Source of the DNA: Bacteroidetes bacterium UBA1941
GTDB taxonomy: Bacteria; Bacteroidota; Bacteroidia; Chitinophagales; LD1
NCBI GenBank assembly: GCA_002336805.1
Contig: DDEZ01000011.1
Location: forward strand, 1-64,000
Reading direction: 5' to 3'
DNA length: 64,000 nucleotides
Shown here: positions 35,604 through 44,847 of the stretch, piece by piece
Numbering within the stretch: the first letter of the stretch is position 1
Layout of the letters: the number at the start of each line of letters is the position of its first letter
Translations under genes and position numbers: made by a program
The notes under the pieces: model-generated
The model's database searches: none
What the model was told of the DNA's origin: nothing
Seen by the model: only the letters and a program-made list of their open reading frames with translations

Positions 35604-36791
35604 ATGTTCAAAGCTATTACAAGAAGTATCCTGATTTTATCAATCGTATCCTTTTTTACGGATATCTCGACTGAAATGCTCTATCCCATTACGCCACTTT
35701 TTCTAAAAAGTATAGGGTATGGTGCGTTATTAATTGGAATTATAGAGGGTGTGGCTGAGGGAATTTCGGGACTAAGCAAAGCATATTTTGGAGAGCTTTC
35801 AGATAATTTAGGAAAGAGACTTCCATTTATAAGAGGGGGGTATTGGTTAAGTGCAGGGGCAAGACCGATGCTGGCAGCTTTTACATTCCCTTGGTGGATT
35901 GCTACATCTCGCTCGCTTGATTTGCTGGGTAAGGGAATTCGTACTTCGGCACGTGATGCCCTATTGTCTGATGAAACAAAAAAATCCACCAAATCTACAG
36001 TGTTCGGATTTCATCGGGCTATGGATACATTCGGGGCTGTACTCGGTCCCTGTATAGGACTGATATATCTTCATTTCTATCCCAATACCTATCGGCCAAT
36101 GTTTCTAATCGCTTTTATTCCTGCTGTTCTCGCAGGAGTAACGTTATTTTTTCTCAAAGAGAAGGAGCATACAAACAGCGGTAAAAAGTTACGTTGGAAT
36201 ATTCTGGAGAGTTTTACTTATCTAAAGAAAAGTCCACGAGAGTATAAAACGTTACTCATTGGGCTTTTAGTTTTTACACTATTTAATAGTAGCAATGCAT
36301 TTCTGATATTAAAGGTTAAGATAAGTGGTCAAAGTGATTCTGCTACTGTTTCTGTATATGTTTTCTATAATCTCATATACGCCCTTTTCTCATATCCGAT
36401 GGGTAAGCTTGCAGACAAATTTGGCTCGAAAGTAATTCTATGCTCAGGGTTAGCGATATTTACCTGTGTATATGCAGGCATGGGCTTGAATAGCAATATA
36501 TATGGCTTCTATATCCTCTTCTTCTTTTACGGATTATATATGGCAAGTACAGAGGGGATTAGTCGCGCATGGGTAAGCAATATTGCCTCAAAATCAGATA
36601 CTGGCGCAGCGTTAGGAATATATACAGGTCTGACAAGTATTATGACACTTCTGGCGAGTGTCATAGCAGGTTTCCTATGGACAAACTTTTCACCTTCGTT
36701 GACGTTTTTTGTTACTTCAGGGGTATCTTTTCTGGTAGTTATTTATTTCATCGCTGTTGTTAAATCAAATCCCATTGTGGAAGCAGATTAA
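35604..36791 (+). CDS. Major facilitator superfamily transporter
   Basis: 395-aa, 12 predicted helices. MFS loop 2-3 motif reads GELSDNLGKRLPFIRGGY and the repeat in the second half is GKLADKFGSKVIL. N-terminal FFTDISTEMLYPITPLFL resembles a group of uncharacterised MFS carriers common in metal islands. Substrate unknown; an efflux role is inferred from neighbours. It starts 17 bp after the ATPase, same operon likely. Confidence 0.8.
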   Translation: MFKAITRSILILSIVSFFTDISTEMLYPITPLFLKSIGYGALLIGIIEGVAEGISGLSKAYFGELSDNLGKRLPFIRGGYWLSAGARPMLAAFTFPWWIATSRSLDLLGKGIRTSARDALLSDETKKSTKSTVFGFHRAMDTFGAVLGPCIGLIYLHFYPNTYRPMFLIAFIPAVLAGVTLFFLKEKEHTNSGKKLRWNILESFTYLKKSPREYKTLLIGLLVFTLFNSSNAFLILKVKISGQSDSATVSVYVFYNLIYALFSYPMGKLADKFGSKVILCSGLAIFTCVYAGMGLNSNIYGFYILFFFYGLYMASTEGISRAWVSNIASKSDTGAALGIYTGLTSIMTLLASVIAGFLWTNFSPSLTFFVTSGVSFLVVIYFIAVVKSNPIVEAD

Positions 36792-36805
36792 TTAAACCAA
36801 CCAAA

Positions 36806-37108
36806 ATGAATTTTACAATTGAGTTATCTATCTTACTCCTCATACAATTGATCGGCAGTTCTTCATTTGCTGTATTTGAAGTGGAAACTCCGGCGTTAAG
36901 AAAGATTCTGAAATGGCTAATCCTAGATGTTATTACAATCTTATTGTCTTTGTGGATCGGTCATTGGGCATTAGTATTTCCTTCCATCATACTTATTGCC
37001 GGAATACTCTTTCATTTCTGGTTTTGCCGAAAGAATGGCATTGATCCATTTGATGCAACACCTAGAAAGAAATATTACATGCTAAGAAAATGGTCTTGGA
37101 AAGAATAA
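36806..37108 (+). CDS. Small membrane protein, unknown function
   Basis: 100-aa protein with three hydrophobic helices (IELSILLLIQLIGSSSFAVF, LILDVITILLSLWIG, LVFPSIILIAGILFHFWF) and a basic C-terminal tail. It follows the MFS gene by 14 bp. No family is recognised; an accessory of the transporter is possible. Confidence 0.5.
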   Translation: MNFTIELSILLLIQLIGSSSFAVFEVETPALRKILKWLILDVITILLSLWIGHWALVFPSIILIAGILFHFWFCRKNGIDPFDATPRKKYYMLRKWSWKE

Positions 37109-37149
37109 TTTATTTAGAAATCGAATATAAAATAAGTCTTAACTATATT

Positions 37150-40100
37150 ATGAAAAATTTAGAAATAACTTTCGGGGCACTACTGGTATTCCTACTCACC
37201 CTAACAGGTCAGCTTCAAGCTCAAATATCCTCAAGTAAGAATAGTCTAGTTGAGTACGAATCTTTTAGAGCGAATGAAGTTTCCAAAATACCTAAATATG
37301 CTCGCTTCAAAAGTGAGTCCCAGGTCCTTTATGCAAATTTTGAATCTTGGGCAAAGCAAAATTTTGAATTGACGGGTGAAGTTAGTTTTAAGCTACTATC
37401 GAGGGATAGTGACAATCTTGGATTGGTTCATTATCGCATTCAGGAATTGTTCAATAATAGGCCGGTAGAATCTTCAATGTATATTCTGCACACAAGAGAC
37501 GGTAGAATTGTAAGTATGAACGGGACCTTGTATGATGCTCCTGCGAGACTTTCTAATCCTTTAGTAAGTGCATTTGACGCACTGAATACTGCTATTAAGT
37601 TAACTGGTGCTTCTTCCTACATGTGGCAGTCGCAGGATGCTGAAAAAACACTAAAACAAATAACGAATGACAGTCTTGCCTCATTCTATCCAAAGGCAGA
37701 GTTGGTATACCTTCCATATTTTGTGAACTCGGAGCTTGATTTCAGACTTGCTTTCAAATTTGATATTTATGCATCAAAACCTCTATCACGGCAATTTCTT
37801 TATATAGATGCCATGACAGGTGAAAAAATAAAATCTGTCAATAGAATCGAAAGTTCAGATGCACCTGCAACAGCTATTACGGGGTACAGCGGCACACAAA
37901 CGATTATGACCGACAGCATAAACGGCTATTATCGACTCCGCGAATATGGACGGGGAAATGGAATCACTACCCTTAACGCACAAACCTCAACTAATGTGTT
38001 CAGCGCGATTGACTTTACCAATTTAAGTACTACATGGAATAATGTTAACTCAACGCTTGATCAATATGCTACTGATGCCCATTTGGCCAGTGAGGCGACT
38101 TATGATTTTCTAAACACAAAGTTTAACCGTAATAGTATCGATAATGCGGGTTTTGGATTAACCGCTTTTGTGCATTATGATCTCCAATATCAAAACGCAT
38201 TTTGGGATGGATTTACAATGAATTACGGTGATGGATTCAATAGACCCTATACTTCACTTGAGATAGCGGGGCATGAGATTACTCATGGACTTACCCAATA
38301 TACTGCTGATCTAAACTATCAAGATGAAAGCGGGGCTTTGAATGAATCGTTTAGTGATTGTATGGGTGTTTCTATCAGGCAATTTATAATGCAGGCAAGC
38401 AGTGTAGAATACAGAATAGGAAACCAACTCGGAGGTGCATTTCGGTCAATGTCAAATCCTAAACTCTATGCTCAGCCAAATACGTATTTAGGCAGATATT
38501 GGGCAGCTGCCGGAGGGCCAGATAATGGCGGGGTACATACAAATAGTGGGGTACAGAATTATTGGTTTTATCTGGTCGCACATGGTGGATCAGGCACCAA
38601 CGATAATGGACAATCCTATAATATTTCTGGTATTGGAATAGATAAAGCGGCAGCTATAGCCTTTCGCAATCTCACAGTGTATCTTACACCAAGCTCGCAA
38701 TATGCCGATGCTCGAACATACTCAATCCAATCGGCTACGGACTTATATGGGGCATGTTCTAATGAAGTAAAGATAGTAACCGATGCATGGTATGCAGTGG
38801 GCATAGGAGATTCATCAGGTGCTGTTGCGTCATTCACACAAGACGCGACAACAGCTTGTTCGACTCCAGCTAGTTTTCACTTCACAAGCACCAGTAATGA
38901 TGCATCAAATTATACGTGGAATTTTGGAGATAATACCCAAACCACTAATGCCCCTAGTCCTACCCACTCTTATACCTCGTATGGGGACTATACTGTCAAG
39001 CTACTGGTTTCTAATACGTGCACATTAGATTCAATTGTAAAAGTCCAGTTAATACACGTTACAAATATGGAGCCGGTAGTACAAGGAGCTACTATTTGCC
39101 AAGGACAAACTGGATTACTTACTACTACTTCAAATTCTCCCATAGATTGGTATGCCTCAGCTAATGGAGGTACTCCGATATACTCGGGTTATTCATTTAC
39201 CACTCCATCCTTAAATAGTACTCAAACATACTACGCCCAAACCAACATACCTGGGAATTATCAAAGTAATGGCGTCTTTTTAAATAATTCTGGCAACGGT
39301 AGTTACTTCACGAATTCAGCTTTTCATTATCTTATTTTCAACTGTTTAGAAAGGCAGACTTTATTGTCAGTTGACGTAGACGCTCAAGGGGCTGGGAATA
39401 GAACTATTGTTTTGCAAGATAATACGGGTAATACCCTTAGGTCTGTAACAGTAAATATACCAGATGGTCAAAGTACGGTTACTCTTAATATACCCATACC
39501 TGTTGGCTTCGGATTGAGGCTTGGAATAAGTGGATTTGTCAATCTCTACAGAAATACCAGCGGATCATATTATCCTAGCCCTACTACTGATAGTACGATC
39601 ATCATCACTAACTCAGATATTGGATTGGCTGTATATAACTACTTCTATAATTGGCAGACTCAAAATGAGCCATGCATCTCTAATCGTGTTCCAGTGCAAG
39701 TAGTCGTTTTGAATAATGGAGGCAGCTTCTCAGCTCATTCCACAGGCACGACCGTAGTCTTTAGTTCAAATGCCGTTGGAATGGGAGTTAGTTATCAATG
39801 GAGTTTTGGTGATGGAACTAGTTCTACATTACAAAATCCTTCACACACGTATGCAGGTTATGGCAGTTATAGAGTAAAACTCATCGAGTCTAATGGGGCT
39901 TGTAGTGACACCTTGATTCAAACTATTACGGTTAGTGTCAATGGTATTACTGAACTGAATAACAGCGTATCTATCAAGGTATTTCCCAACCCTGTTATGG
40001 ATGAATTGCATGTATCTATTGATGCTCAGGAAAATAGTGCCTCAGTCGTAACTATTACTAATGAATTGGGGCAAACGTTGATCTCCAAAGAAACATCTTT

Positions 40101-40218
40101 AATCTCGGGCGAAAATAATTTTGTAGTAGATGTAGCATCCTTTGCTGCCGGAAATTATTTTCTACGTGTCGCAAATGACAGGGGATCGGGAACAGCCAGC
40201 TTTCTAAAAACTAAGTAA
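37150..40218 (+). CDS. Thermolysin-like M4 metallopeptidase, T9SS-sorted
   Basis: 1022-aa secreted protease. Signal peptide ends LQAQ. An FTP/PepSY-like propeptide is followed by the M4 catalytic domain with zinc motif HEITH at 375-379, further Glu in GALNESFSD and active-site His in HTNSGVQNYW. Two PKD-like domains follow (FNFGDNTQT and WSFGDGTS) with a region between them, then a T9SS type A tail (VFPNPVMDEL ... GNYFLRVAND). Start chosen at 37,150 because it begins the signal peptide; a longer frame at 37,090 overlaps the previous gene. Degrades extracellular protein. Confidence 0.9.
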   Translation: MKNLEITFGALLVFLLTLTGQLQAQISSSKNSLVEYESFRANEVSKIPKYARFKSESQVLYANFESWAKQNFELTGEVSFKLLSRDSDNLGLVHYRIQELFNNRPVESSMYILHTRDGRIVSMNGTLYDAPARLSNPLVSAFDALNTAIKLTGASSYMWQSQDAEKTLKQITNDSLASFYPKAELVYLPYFVNSELDFRLAFKFDIYASKPLSRQFLYIDAMTGEKIKSVNRIESSDAPATAITGYSGTQTIMTDSINGYYRLREYGRGNGITTLNAQTSTNVFSAIDFTNLSTTWNNVNSTLDQYATDAHLASEATYDFLNTKFNRNSIDNAGFGLTAFVHYDLQYQNAFWDGFTMNYGDGFNRPYTSLEIAGHEITHGLTQYTADLNYQDESGALNESFSDCMGVSIRQFIMQASSVEYRIGNQLGGAFRSMSNPKLYAQPNTYLGRYWAAAGGPDNGGVHTNSGVQNYWFYLVAHGGSGTNDNGQSYNISGIGIDKAAAIAFRNLTVYLTPSSQYADARTYSIQSATDLYGACSNEVKIVTDAWYAVGIGDSSGAVASFTQDATTACSTPASFHFTSTSNDASNYTWNFGDNTQTTNAPSPTHSYTSYGDYTVKLLVSNTCTLDSIVKVQLIHVTNMEPVVQGATICQGQTGLLTTTSNSPIDWYASANGGTPIYSGYSFTTPSLNSTQTYYAQTNIPGNYQSNGVFLNNSGNGSYFTNSAFHYLIFNCLERQTLLSVDVDAQGAGNRTIVLQDNTGNTLRSVTVNIPDGQSTVTLNIPIPVGFGLRLGISGFVNLYRNTSGSYYPSPTTDSTIIITNSDIGLAVYNYFYNWQTQNEPCISNRVPVQVVVLNNGGSFSAHSTGTTVVFSSNAVGMGVSYQWSFGDGTSSTLQNPSHTYAGYGSYRVKLIESNGACSDTLIQTITVSVNGITELNNSVSIKVFPNPVMDELHVSIDAQENSASVVTITNELGQTLISKETSLISGENNFVVDVASFAAGNYFLRVANDRGSGTASFLKTK

Positions 40219-40260
40219 CTTTTTATATCACCTAATTATCAAATCAAAATTTAAATCAAA

Positions 40261-41064
40261 ATGAAAAGGAAAATCTCCACGATTATTATTGCTGTGATAC
40301 TCATACTCACAGGGCATTCGAGCATGGCACAAATGAGTGCTATGGACTTCAACAAAATGGATTGTAACGGAACGAGCATGCGACATCTATTTGCAGACCT
40401 AGATTCAGGGAAAGCAGTTTTACTCCACTTCTTTATGCCTAACTGTGGTATGTGCCCACCTCCAGCTCAAACACTCCAGCGTATGGCTAATAATATCAAT
40501 GACATGCATCCGGGTCTGGTAAAGGGATATGCCATCCCATTTAATAATACGACCACTTGTTCATACTCCGCTTCATGGGTTACAAGTAATGGATTATCTC
40601 CATTCTATACACCAATGGACAGTGGCGCATTGCAGGTTGCAAATTATGGAGGATTCGGTATGCCGACTGTAGTTGTTCTCGGTGGCATGGATCACAGAAT
40701 TATGTATGTATCACAAGCGTTTTCTAATTCCGATACTTCTGCGATCAGAGATAGCATCATGACTCTGATGATGAACACTACAGCGATAAATGAATTACCT
40801 AAAAACGTTAGCGCGTTTAGTGTATTTCCAAATCCTGCTTGGGGAAATGTAAGTATTAATTTGACTCTTACGACAAGTTCAATAGTGTCAATGGACATCT
40901 GCGATCTGACAGGGAAGCAAATCGCAGTTATATCAAAAGATCAAAATATAAATGGACAATTCTCAAACAGCTTTAACACACTACAACTTCCGAACGGTTT
41001 GTACGTAGTTAACGCACGCGTCGATGGCAAAACTGTTTCTCAAAAAATGACGGTACGGAATTAA
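40261..41064 (+). CDS. Secreted thioredoxin-like protein, T9SS-sorted
   Basis: 267-aa. Signal peptide to SSMAQ, then a thioredoxin-like fold with CXXC in FFMPNCGMCPPP and cis-Pro in GMPTVVVL. Extra Met/Cys (MSAMDFNKMDC, TTTCSYS) are present. The last ~80 residues are a T9SS tail (FSVFPNPAWGNV ... GLYVVNARV). Thus a thioredoxin module is sent to the cell surface, unlike most periplasmic TlpA proteins. Overlaps the next gene by 1 bp and forms an operon with the multicopper oxidase. Confidence 0.8.
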   Translation: MKRKISTIIIAVILILTGHSSMAQMSAMDFNKMDCNGTSMRHLFADLDSGKAVLLHFFMPNCGMCPPPAQTLQRMANNINDMHPGLVKGYAIPFNNTTTCSYSASWVTSNGLSPFYTPMDSGALQVANYGGFGMPTVVVLGGMDHRIMYVSQAFSNSDTSAIRDSIMTLMMNTTAINELPKNVSAFSVFPNPAWGNVSINLTLTTSSIVSMDICDLTGKQIAVISKDQNINGQFSNSFNTLQLPNGLYVVNARVDGKTVSQKMTVRN

Positions 41065-41744
41065 TGATTCAACGTTGTACCATAAGAGCACAGGCATTTA
41101 TCATATTTATGGTAACTGCTTGTGCTTTATCTGCTCAAAGCTACACAAATGCTCCGGGTGACAGCATTGTACGCACTACTACTTTGGGTACAACGATAGT
41201 TATGAATATTATTCAAAGACATCCAACCAATGATACTTTGCATTTTCATTGGAAAAAACTAAAAGTCTCTTTACCGAATGGATGGCATGCATCTATCTGT
41301 GATAATGGTCTTTGCTTTGGGTCACTTGTCGATAGTGGAATGATGATACCAATTGTACCAGGCGATGATGGACTTATGAGCATACACTGCACACCTGATA
41401 CAACTCTCGGGCAAGGAATTATTCAGTATACCTTGTATGAAGAGAAAACAGCTGCTTTTGTTGACACGCTTACTTGGATTGTCGATGTCACACCTACAGG
41501 ATTACTAACTATGGCACAGGATGCACCAGTTATCAATTATTCAACGGGGAACTTGTCGGTAAGAAATACAAAGGGATTGTTTTCCTGTATAGAACTATAT
41601 GACGCAGCAGGAAGGCTGCTCTATCAAAATACAATTGACCCTTACGAAAATAGCTATCTAATAGATTTACCTTCAAATAGCGGCATCATAGTAAATTTGA
41701 AAGGAAGCAAAGCCAATTATTCAAGAAAATTAATAACGCCATAG
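41064..41744 (+). CDS. T9SS-associated secreted protein with CDN-C-GSLVDSG motif
   Basis: 226-aa with a signal peptide (ends LSAQ). The middle has W...ICDNGLCFGSLVDSG and SIHC, followed by beta strands and a C-terminal sorting-like region. A related copy lies at 57,904 (CDNRICYGSLVDSG, LIHC). The conserved Cys pair and HC suggest a disulfide or copper site. Sits between the thioredoxin-like and the multicopper oxidase genes with 1-bp spacing. Exact function not recognised. Confidence 0.6.
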   Translation: MIQRCTIRAQAFIIFMVTACALSAQSYTNAPGDSIVRTTTLGTTIVMNIIQRHPTNDTLHFHWKKLKVSLPNGWHASICDNGLCFGSLVDSGMMIPIVPGDDGLMSIHCTPDTTLGQGIIQYTLYEEKTAAFVDTLTWIVDVTPTGLLTMAQDAPVINYSTGNLSVRNTKGLFSCIELYDAAGRLLYQNTIDPYENSYLIDLPSNSGIIVNLKGSKANYSRKLITP

Positions 41745-41745
41745 G

Positions 41746-43464
41746 ATGAAGTCCATATTCCTCTTTATTATATGCTCTCTTTCATTCAGTTTGTGTAAAG
41801 CACAAAACGCACTGACTATTCCTCCACCGCTTGCAGGACCTAATTTTCAACTCAACGTCCAAAGTGGGTCGAAAATCTTTTACCCAAGTACAAGCACACC
41901 TACGTATGGCGTTAACGGACCTGTGCTTGCACCAACACTGATAGTCAATAAAGGAGATAGCATTACTCTCGCGGTTCATAATGGATTGAATGTTTCAACT
42001 ACCATGCATTGGCATGGCTTACATGTTTCAGCATCTAATGATGGTGGGCCTAATAAAATAATCGCTGTCGGGGCTACATGGACCCCTTCATTTATCATAC
42101 GAAATAACGCTGGTACGTTTTGGTATCACCCTCATGGTGCAGGACAAACTGACCCTCAAGTATCTAAAGGTCTTGCAGGAATGATAATCATTCACGACAG
42201 TGCTGAAGCACAACTGAACCTACCTACAACATATGGTATAGATGACATACCACTTATTGTGCAGAGTAAAGCTTTCGATGTACTACAGCAAATAGCAATT
42301 TCTACGGAAATGGATACTGCTGTATTTGTCAATGCAACGGTAGATCCAATTTTTCAGGCTCCGGCACAGGTAGTGAGATTTCGCTTGCTCAATGGAAGCA
42401 GCATGCGTACATATAATTTCGGGTTCTCGGCTAACCTTACATTTCATCTGATTGCCACCGATGGTGGACTTATAGATACTCCAATCGCTTTGACGAGACT
42501 TAGATTATCACCGGGCGAGCGAGCAGAAATACTGGTAAACTTTCAAGGCATGAATGGCCAGTCAGTTAGTTTAATGAGTTATGCCTCTGGACTCTCTCAC
42601 GGTATCTATGGGTCTGCAATGGTTGGTCTTCAGGAAGATACTATTGATGGCTACAGCGAAAACTTCCTTAATGGAGCTGATTTTACTATTCTCAAAATCG
42701 GGGTGACAACACCTACGGGGACACCAGTAACCACGATACCGGCGAGCCTTGTTCCGCTAGTACCATTTGACCGGGACTCAGCTACAACTATACGTACGTT
42801 AATGTTTGATACACTCAGGAAATTGCCATTGGATAGACCTAATCTCGCCGAAGGTCCTTTTGGAATTAATAACAGGAGTTTTTCAATGGATAGCATCGAT
42901 ATAACAATACCTCTCAATAGCACTGAGATCTGGACGTTGAAAAATAACACTTATGTTGCTCATCCATTTCATATTCATGATGTTCAATTTAATGTTATTG
43001 AGCAAAGCGGAGGAGTACCGTCTTCTTCGCAAATCGGGTGGAAGGATGTCGTACTAGTACCTCCGCTCGATAGCGTAAAATTTATTACAAAGTTTGAAAC
43101 CTTCGCTGATGCTTCGACAGCTTACATGTACCATTGCCATTTGCTTCATCATGAAGACGATGGGATGATGGGGCAATTTATAGTTAGTGATATACACACC
43201 GGTATCGAAAATGTTTCAAAACAAATTATAGCTGTATATCCTAATCCTGCTGATAAACAAATCACAGTAATACCACAAACTATTGGAGATAAGTGTGCTC
43301 TAACATTAACCGATATTACCGGGCGGGAAATAGTAAAAAGGGAATACTCGGGAGGAACTAGTAATCTCATTTTGGATATTTCTCTGATCAATCAAGGTTT
43401 GTATAATCTCACTTATAAAGACACACAGGGAAGTAAAACGGAAAAAATTGTGATCAGTCACTAA
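41746..43464 (+). CDS. Multicopper oxidase, T9SS-sorted
   Basis: 572-aa laccase-like oxidase. Signal peptide ends CKAQ. All four copper-binding motifs visible: HWHGLH, WYHPHG, HPFHIHD and HCHLLHHEDDGMM with the type 1 ligands Cys, His, Met. C-terminal ~85 residues form a T9SS tail (AVYPNPADKQI ... GLYNLTYKD). It probably oxidises Cu(I) or organic reductants at the cell surface. Last gene of the secreted three-gene set and 7 bp before the regulator. Confidence 0.9.
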   Translation: MKSIFLFIICSLSFSLCKAQNALTIPPPLAGPNFQLNVQSGSKIFYPSTSTPTYGVNGPVLAPTLIVNKGDSITLAVHNGLNVSTTMHWHGLHVSASNDGGPNKIIAVGATWTPSFIIRNNAGTFWYHPHGAGQTDPQVSKGLAGMIIIHDSAEAQLNLPTTYGIDDIPLIVQSKAFDVLQQIAISTEMDTAVFVNATVDPIFQAPAQVVRFRLLNGSSMRTYNFGFSANLTFHLIATDGGLIDTPIALTRLRLSPGERAEILVNFQGMNGQSVSLMSYASGLSHGIYGSAMVGLQEDTIDGYSENFLNGADFTILKIGVTTPTGTPVTTIPASLVPLVPFDRDSATTIRTLMFDTLRKLPLDRPNLAEGPFGINNRSFSMDSIDITIPLNSTEIWTLKNNTYVAHPFHIHDVQFNVIEQSGGVPSSSQIGWKDVVLVPPLDSVKFITKFETFADASTAYMYHCHLLHHEDDGMMGQFIVSDIHTGIENVSKQIIAVYPNPADKQITVIPQTIGDKCALTLTDITGREIVKREYSGGTSNLILDISLINQGLYNLTYKDTQGSKTEKIVISH

Positions 43465-43471
43465 ATCGACA

Positions 43472-44032
43472 TTGAAACTGTACATTAAGAATATGGTTTG
43501 CGCACGATGCAAAATGGTCGTGCATTCAGAGCTTGAAAAGCATGGATATCATCCATTAGATGTATCACTAGGCGAGGTTGATATACAGGAAACCCTCACT
43601 CCTCAGCAACACACTGATTTAAATAATGCGCTTTCAAGTTATGGCTTTGAACTTATAGAGGATAAAAAGGCAAAGCTTATAGAGAAGGTTAAAAACGCCG
43701 TGATAAATGTTGTTCACTACGATTCGGACAAAGACAACATGAATATATCCGATTACCTGGGACAGAAACTTCAACACGACTACTCCTACCTCAGTAAGCT
43801 CTTTTCAGAGATCGAAGGAACAACTATCGAGCAATACCTAATAGCTCAAAGAATAGAGCGGGTTAAGGAGTGGCTTTTGTATGATGAAATGACTCTGAGC
43901 GAGATAGCTAATAAGATGGCGTATAGTGATGTAGCACATCTCAGTAGGCAATTTAAAAAGGTCACTGGCATAACGCCATCACAGTTTAAACAGTTAAAGG
44001 AAAATAAAAGAAGGCCATTAGAGGAGATCTGA
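43472..44032 (+). CDS. AraC-family regulator with N-terminal HMA-like metal-sensing domain
   Basis: 186-aa. N-terminal MVCARCKMVV has the CxxC loop of heavy-metal-associated domains (about 1-65). C-terminal AraC helix-turn-helix pair at about 90-180 (MTLSEIANKMAYSDVAHLSRQFKKVTGITPSQFK). Probable copper-responsive activator of neighbouring genes. Start is a TTG at 43,472 (MKLYIKN...), supported by the strand that precedes the CxxC; the ATG at 43,493 would cut the first strand. Confidence 0.8.
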   Translation: MKLYIKNMVCARCKMVVHSELEKHGYHPLDVSLGEVDIQETLTPQQHTDLNNALSSYGFELIEDKKAKLIEKVKNAVINVVHYDSDKDNMNISDYLGQKLQHDYSYLSKLFSEIEGTTIEQYLIAQRIERVKEWLLYDEMTLSEIANKMAYSDVAHLSRQFKKVTGITPSQFKQLKENKRRPLEEI

Positions 44033-44107
44033 ATTGTTCAAATCATATCCATGATTGTACAAAGAGCTTGGCTTCCGTTGTGAGTATTTTTGTGTTATAA
44101 AAAAACC

Positions 44108-44839
44108 ATGACACATACATATCAAATATCGGGAATGACCTGCTCAGGCTGCGCGTCGAAAGTACAAGGACTACTTTCAAAAATACATGGAGTTGAATCA
44201 GTGCAGGTACATCTTGAACTTGGTGAAGCGGAAATATCAATGAATCGTCATATACCTACGACTTCATTTCAAGCAGCATTAAAAGACTACCCAAAATATC
44301 AATTGACTGAAAAGGTAAAAGCAGAGGTAAAGCCTCAAATACATATCACATCTCTATCATGGATAGAAACATATAAGCCAGTGTTACTTATCTTCTTTTA
44401 TGTATCAGTCGTGTCGGCTCTTGTTTCAATATCGAGGTCTGGTTTTAATAGCATGCGATTCATGCAGGCATTTATGGCTGGTTTTTTTCTCGTATTCTCA
44501 TTCTTCAAGTTTCTTGATTTAAAGGGATTCGCGGCAAGCTACGCCATGTACGACATTATTGCGAAGCGAGTAGCCATTTGGGGATATGCTTATGCATTTA
44601 TTGAATTCCTGCTCGGGGTGGCGTATCTCACTAATTTTTATCCAATTGCTACTAATGCAGTGACATTGGTAGTAATGGGTGTAAGTCTGATCGGAGTATT
44701 GCAGAGCGTACTTGATAAGAAAAAGATACAATGCGCTTGTCTGGGAGCAATATTTAACCTGCCAATGAGTACGATTACAATAGTCGAGGATGGGTTAATG
44801 ATTATTATGTCAAGCTTAATGATTACGTATTTACTCTGA
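44108..44839 (+). CDS. HMA domain fused to MauE/DoxX-like membrane protein
   Basis: 243-aa. N-terminal HMA domain with GMTCSGCASKV (about 10-70), then four transmembrane helices of the MauE/DoxX type with a conserved C-x-C (IQCACLGAIFNLPMS) between helices. Such proteins are thought to pass electrons or metals in the membrane. It lies 8 bp before the copper ATPase. Likely a copper chaperone/redox partner. Start at 44,108 chosen because it gives the usual HMA N-terminus. Confidence 0.75.
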   Translation: MTHTYQISGMTCSGCASKVQGLLSKIHGVESVQVHLELGEAEISMNRHIPTTSFQAALKDYPKYQLTEKVKAEVKPQIHITSLSWIETYKPVLLIFFYVSVVSALVSISRSGFNSMRFMQAFMAGFFLVFSFFKFLDLKGFAASYAMYDIIAKRVAIWGYAYAFIEFLLGVAYLTNFYPIATNAVTLVVMGVSLIGVLQSVLDKKKIQCACLGAIFNLPMSTITIVEDGLMIIMSSLMITYLL

Positions 44840-44847
44840 GTTAGTAT

